From: Candidatus Nitrosopumilus sp.
GTDB lineage: Archaea > Thermoproteota > Nitrososphaeria > Nitrososphaerales > Nitrosopumilaceae
Direction of reading: 5' to 3'
DNA length: 5,689 bases
Assembly: GCA_029880665.1 (NCBI GenBank)
Contig: JAOUNZ010000074.1
Span: 1 to 5,689 of the forward strand
Both the position numbers and the translations under genes were made by a program. A model generated the notes under the pieces. The model did not search any database. It was given only the letters and a program-made list of their open reading frames with translations, and was not told where the DNA came from. Position 1 is the first letter of the stretch, and every line of letters begins with the position of its first letter. Below, one piece after another: positions 4,998 to 5,689 of this stretch.

Positions 4998-5689
4998 CTA
5001 ATCTTCCACTTCCTCGCCCAAATTAAGAATTCTGCTTAGGGCACCCTCAAGGTTAACAAAACCCTCGCCTGTAACATTTGATATCGGAATCAGCCCCTGC
5101 GCAAATCCGCCCAAGTTTAAACCTCGTAAGATATTTGTGGTCAGTAAAAAAGTATCACCATCAGCCTCTTTTGCAATTGCATTTTCTAATGCCCTCATGT
5201 TTGTCGACCATCCTAGAATATTTTTTAATTTGTCCCCAATAAGATCCGTTTTTGTCAGGACATTAATTGCAGGCAAATTCAAACGCAACCTTATTGATGT
5301 CGCAAGAAGTGCAATTGAAACAAAATTCACCGGCGTTGTGATTAATGCACCATCAAAAATAAAAATACTTGTCTTCTCTTCTGCTAAAAGGCTCTCTACA
5401 ACAAAACGTCCACTTGAACGATATGCAAATAACTCAATCTGGCCAGGAGTATCTACAATCAGATAATCTGGATTCACCATATCTATTTGATTTTGAATAT
5501 CATCTATTTTTGATGCAATCAAGTCATTTGCCATGATCATGGCACCATTTGGACCAAGTTCATACTGTTGCATTATTGAGACATAGTCTACATAGTCTCT
5601 AACATCTACATCACATGTGTATGGCACGTTATCAACTCCGGGATCTAAATTCAAGATAGCCGCAAACGCTCCGTTTTTTGTATAGTATT
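4998..5689 (-). CDS. GPN-loop GTPase, 5' partial
   Basis: The frame is open from the right edge to TAG at 5000-4998; 229 residues are visible and the N-terminus with the P-loop (GxxGxGKT) lies outside. A TTG at 5654 is internal, since the frame upstream reads YYTKNGAFAAI before LNLDPGVDNVPY, which is conserved family sequence. Visible motifs, numbered from the window edge: NLDPG at 13-17; the defining Gly-Pro-Asn insertion at 45-47 (ELGPNGA); DTPGQIELF (G3) at 79-87; and TKTD (G4, NKxD-like) at 145-148. GPN proteins are homodimeric GTPases; eukaryotic paralogues help assemble RNA polymerase II, while the archaeal role is not settled. It is the most upstream visible gene of the leftward operon with thrB and queC, and its stop abuts the thrB ATG. 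Because eukaryotes have several GPN paralogues, no gene symbol is given. Confidence 0.93.
   Translation of the reverse strand, partial: YYTKNGAFAAILNLDPGVDNVPYTCDVDVRDYVDYVSIMQQYELGPNGAMIMANDLIASKIDDIQNQIDMVNPDYLIVDTPGQIELFAYRSSGRFVVESLLAEEKTSIFIFDGALITTPVNFVSIALLATSIRLRLNLPAINVLTKTDLIGDKLKNILGWSTNMRALENAIAKEADGDTFLLTTNILRGLNLGGFAQGLIPISNVTGEGFVNLEGALSRILNLGEEVED

Noticed and set aside
5137..5466. 109-aa open frame on the + strand
   Set aside because: Antisense to the GPN-loop GTPase, which carries clear conserved motifs there.

Overview
The window looks like a stretch of chromosome from a low-GC ammonia-oxidising-type archaeon (Nitrososphaerota/Thaumarchaeota, Nitrosopumilus-like). This rests on an archaeal GPN-loop GTPase next to a GHMP homoserine kinase, a FolE/QueE/QueC set for preQ0 (the archaeosine precursor), AT-rich TATA-like boxes about 25 nt before start codons (leaderless style), and a membrane-anchored winged-helix protein. 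The lineage is an inference from gene content and style, not from a database match.

Left part (1-1475, + strand): the 3' end of a membrane protein with an extracellular PATT-repeat stalk, one transmembrane helix and a cytoplasmic winged-helix domain. It overlaps by 4 bp (ATGA) a secreted helical or coiled-coil protein. That second gene appears to carry a single-base frameshift near 1392. Its current frame stops at 1431, but a convincing C-terminal continuation lies in the next frame up to 1475. A 15-bp palindrome and a TATA-like box follow.

Middle part (1521-3385, + strand): a 64-aa two-helix membrane protein, queE (TTG start), folE, and an 83-aa two-helix membrane protein, probably each with its own promoter.

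Right part (5689-3388, - strand): a tightly packed operon running leftward. A GPN-loop GTPase (5' end beyond the window) abuts homoserine kinase (thrB) with no gap, followed 11 bp later by queC. This operon converges on the 83-aa gene, with only 2 bp between the two stop codons.

How the genes fit together: FolE converts GTP to dihydroneopterin triphosphate. QueD (not in this window) would make carboxytetrahydropterin. QueE makes 7-carboxy-7-deazaguanine and QueC turns that into preQ0, which archaeal tRNA-guanine transglycosylase inserts into tRNA for archaeosine. Three of the four preQ0 steps are therefore here, split over two convergent transcription units. ThrB belongs to threonine synthesis. 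The GPN protein is a conserved P-loop GTPase of unclear archaeal role. The most unusual material is the membrane winged-helix/secreted helical-repeat pair at the left edge. No RNA gene, mobile element or CRISPR array was seen, and no gene-free stretch exceeds about 65 bp.
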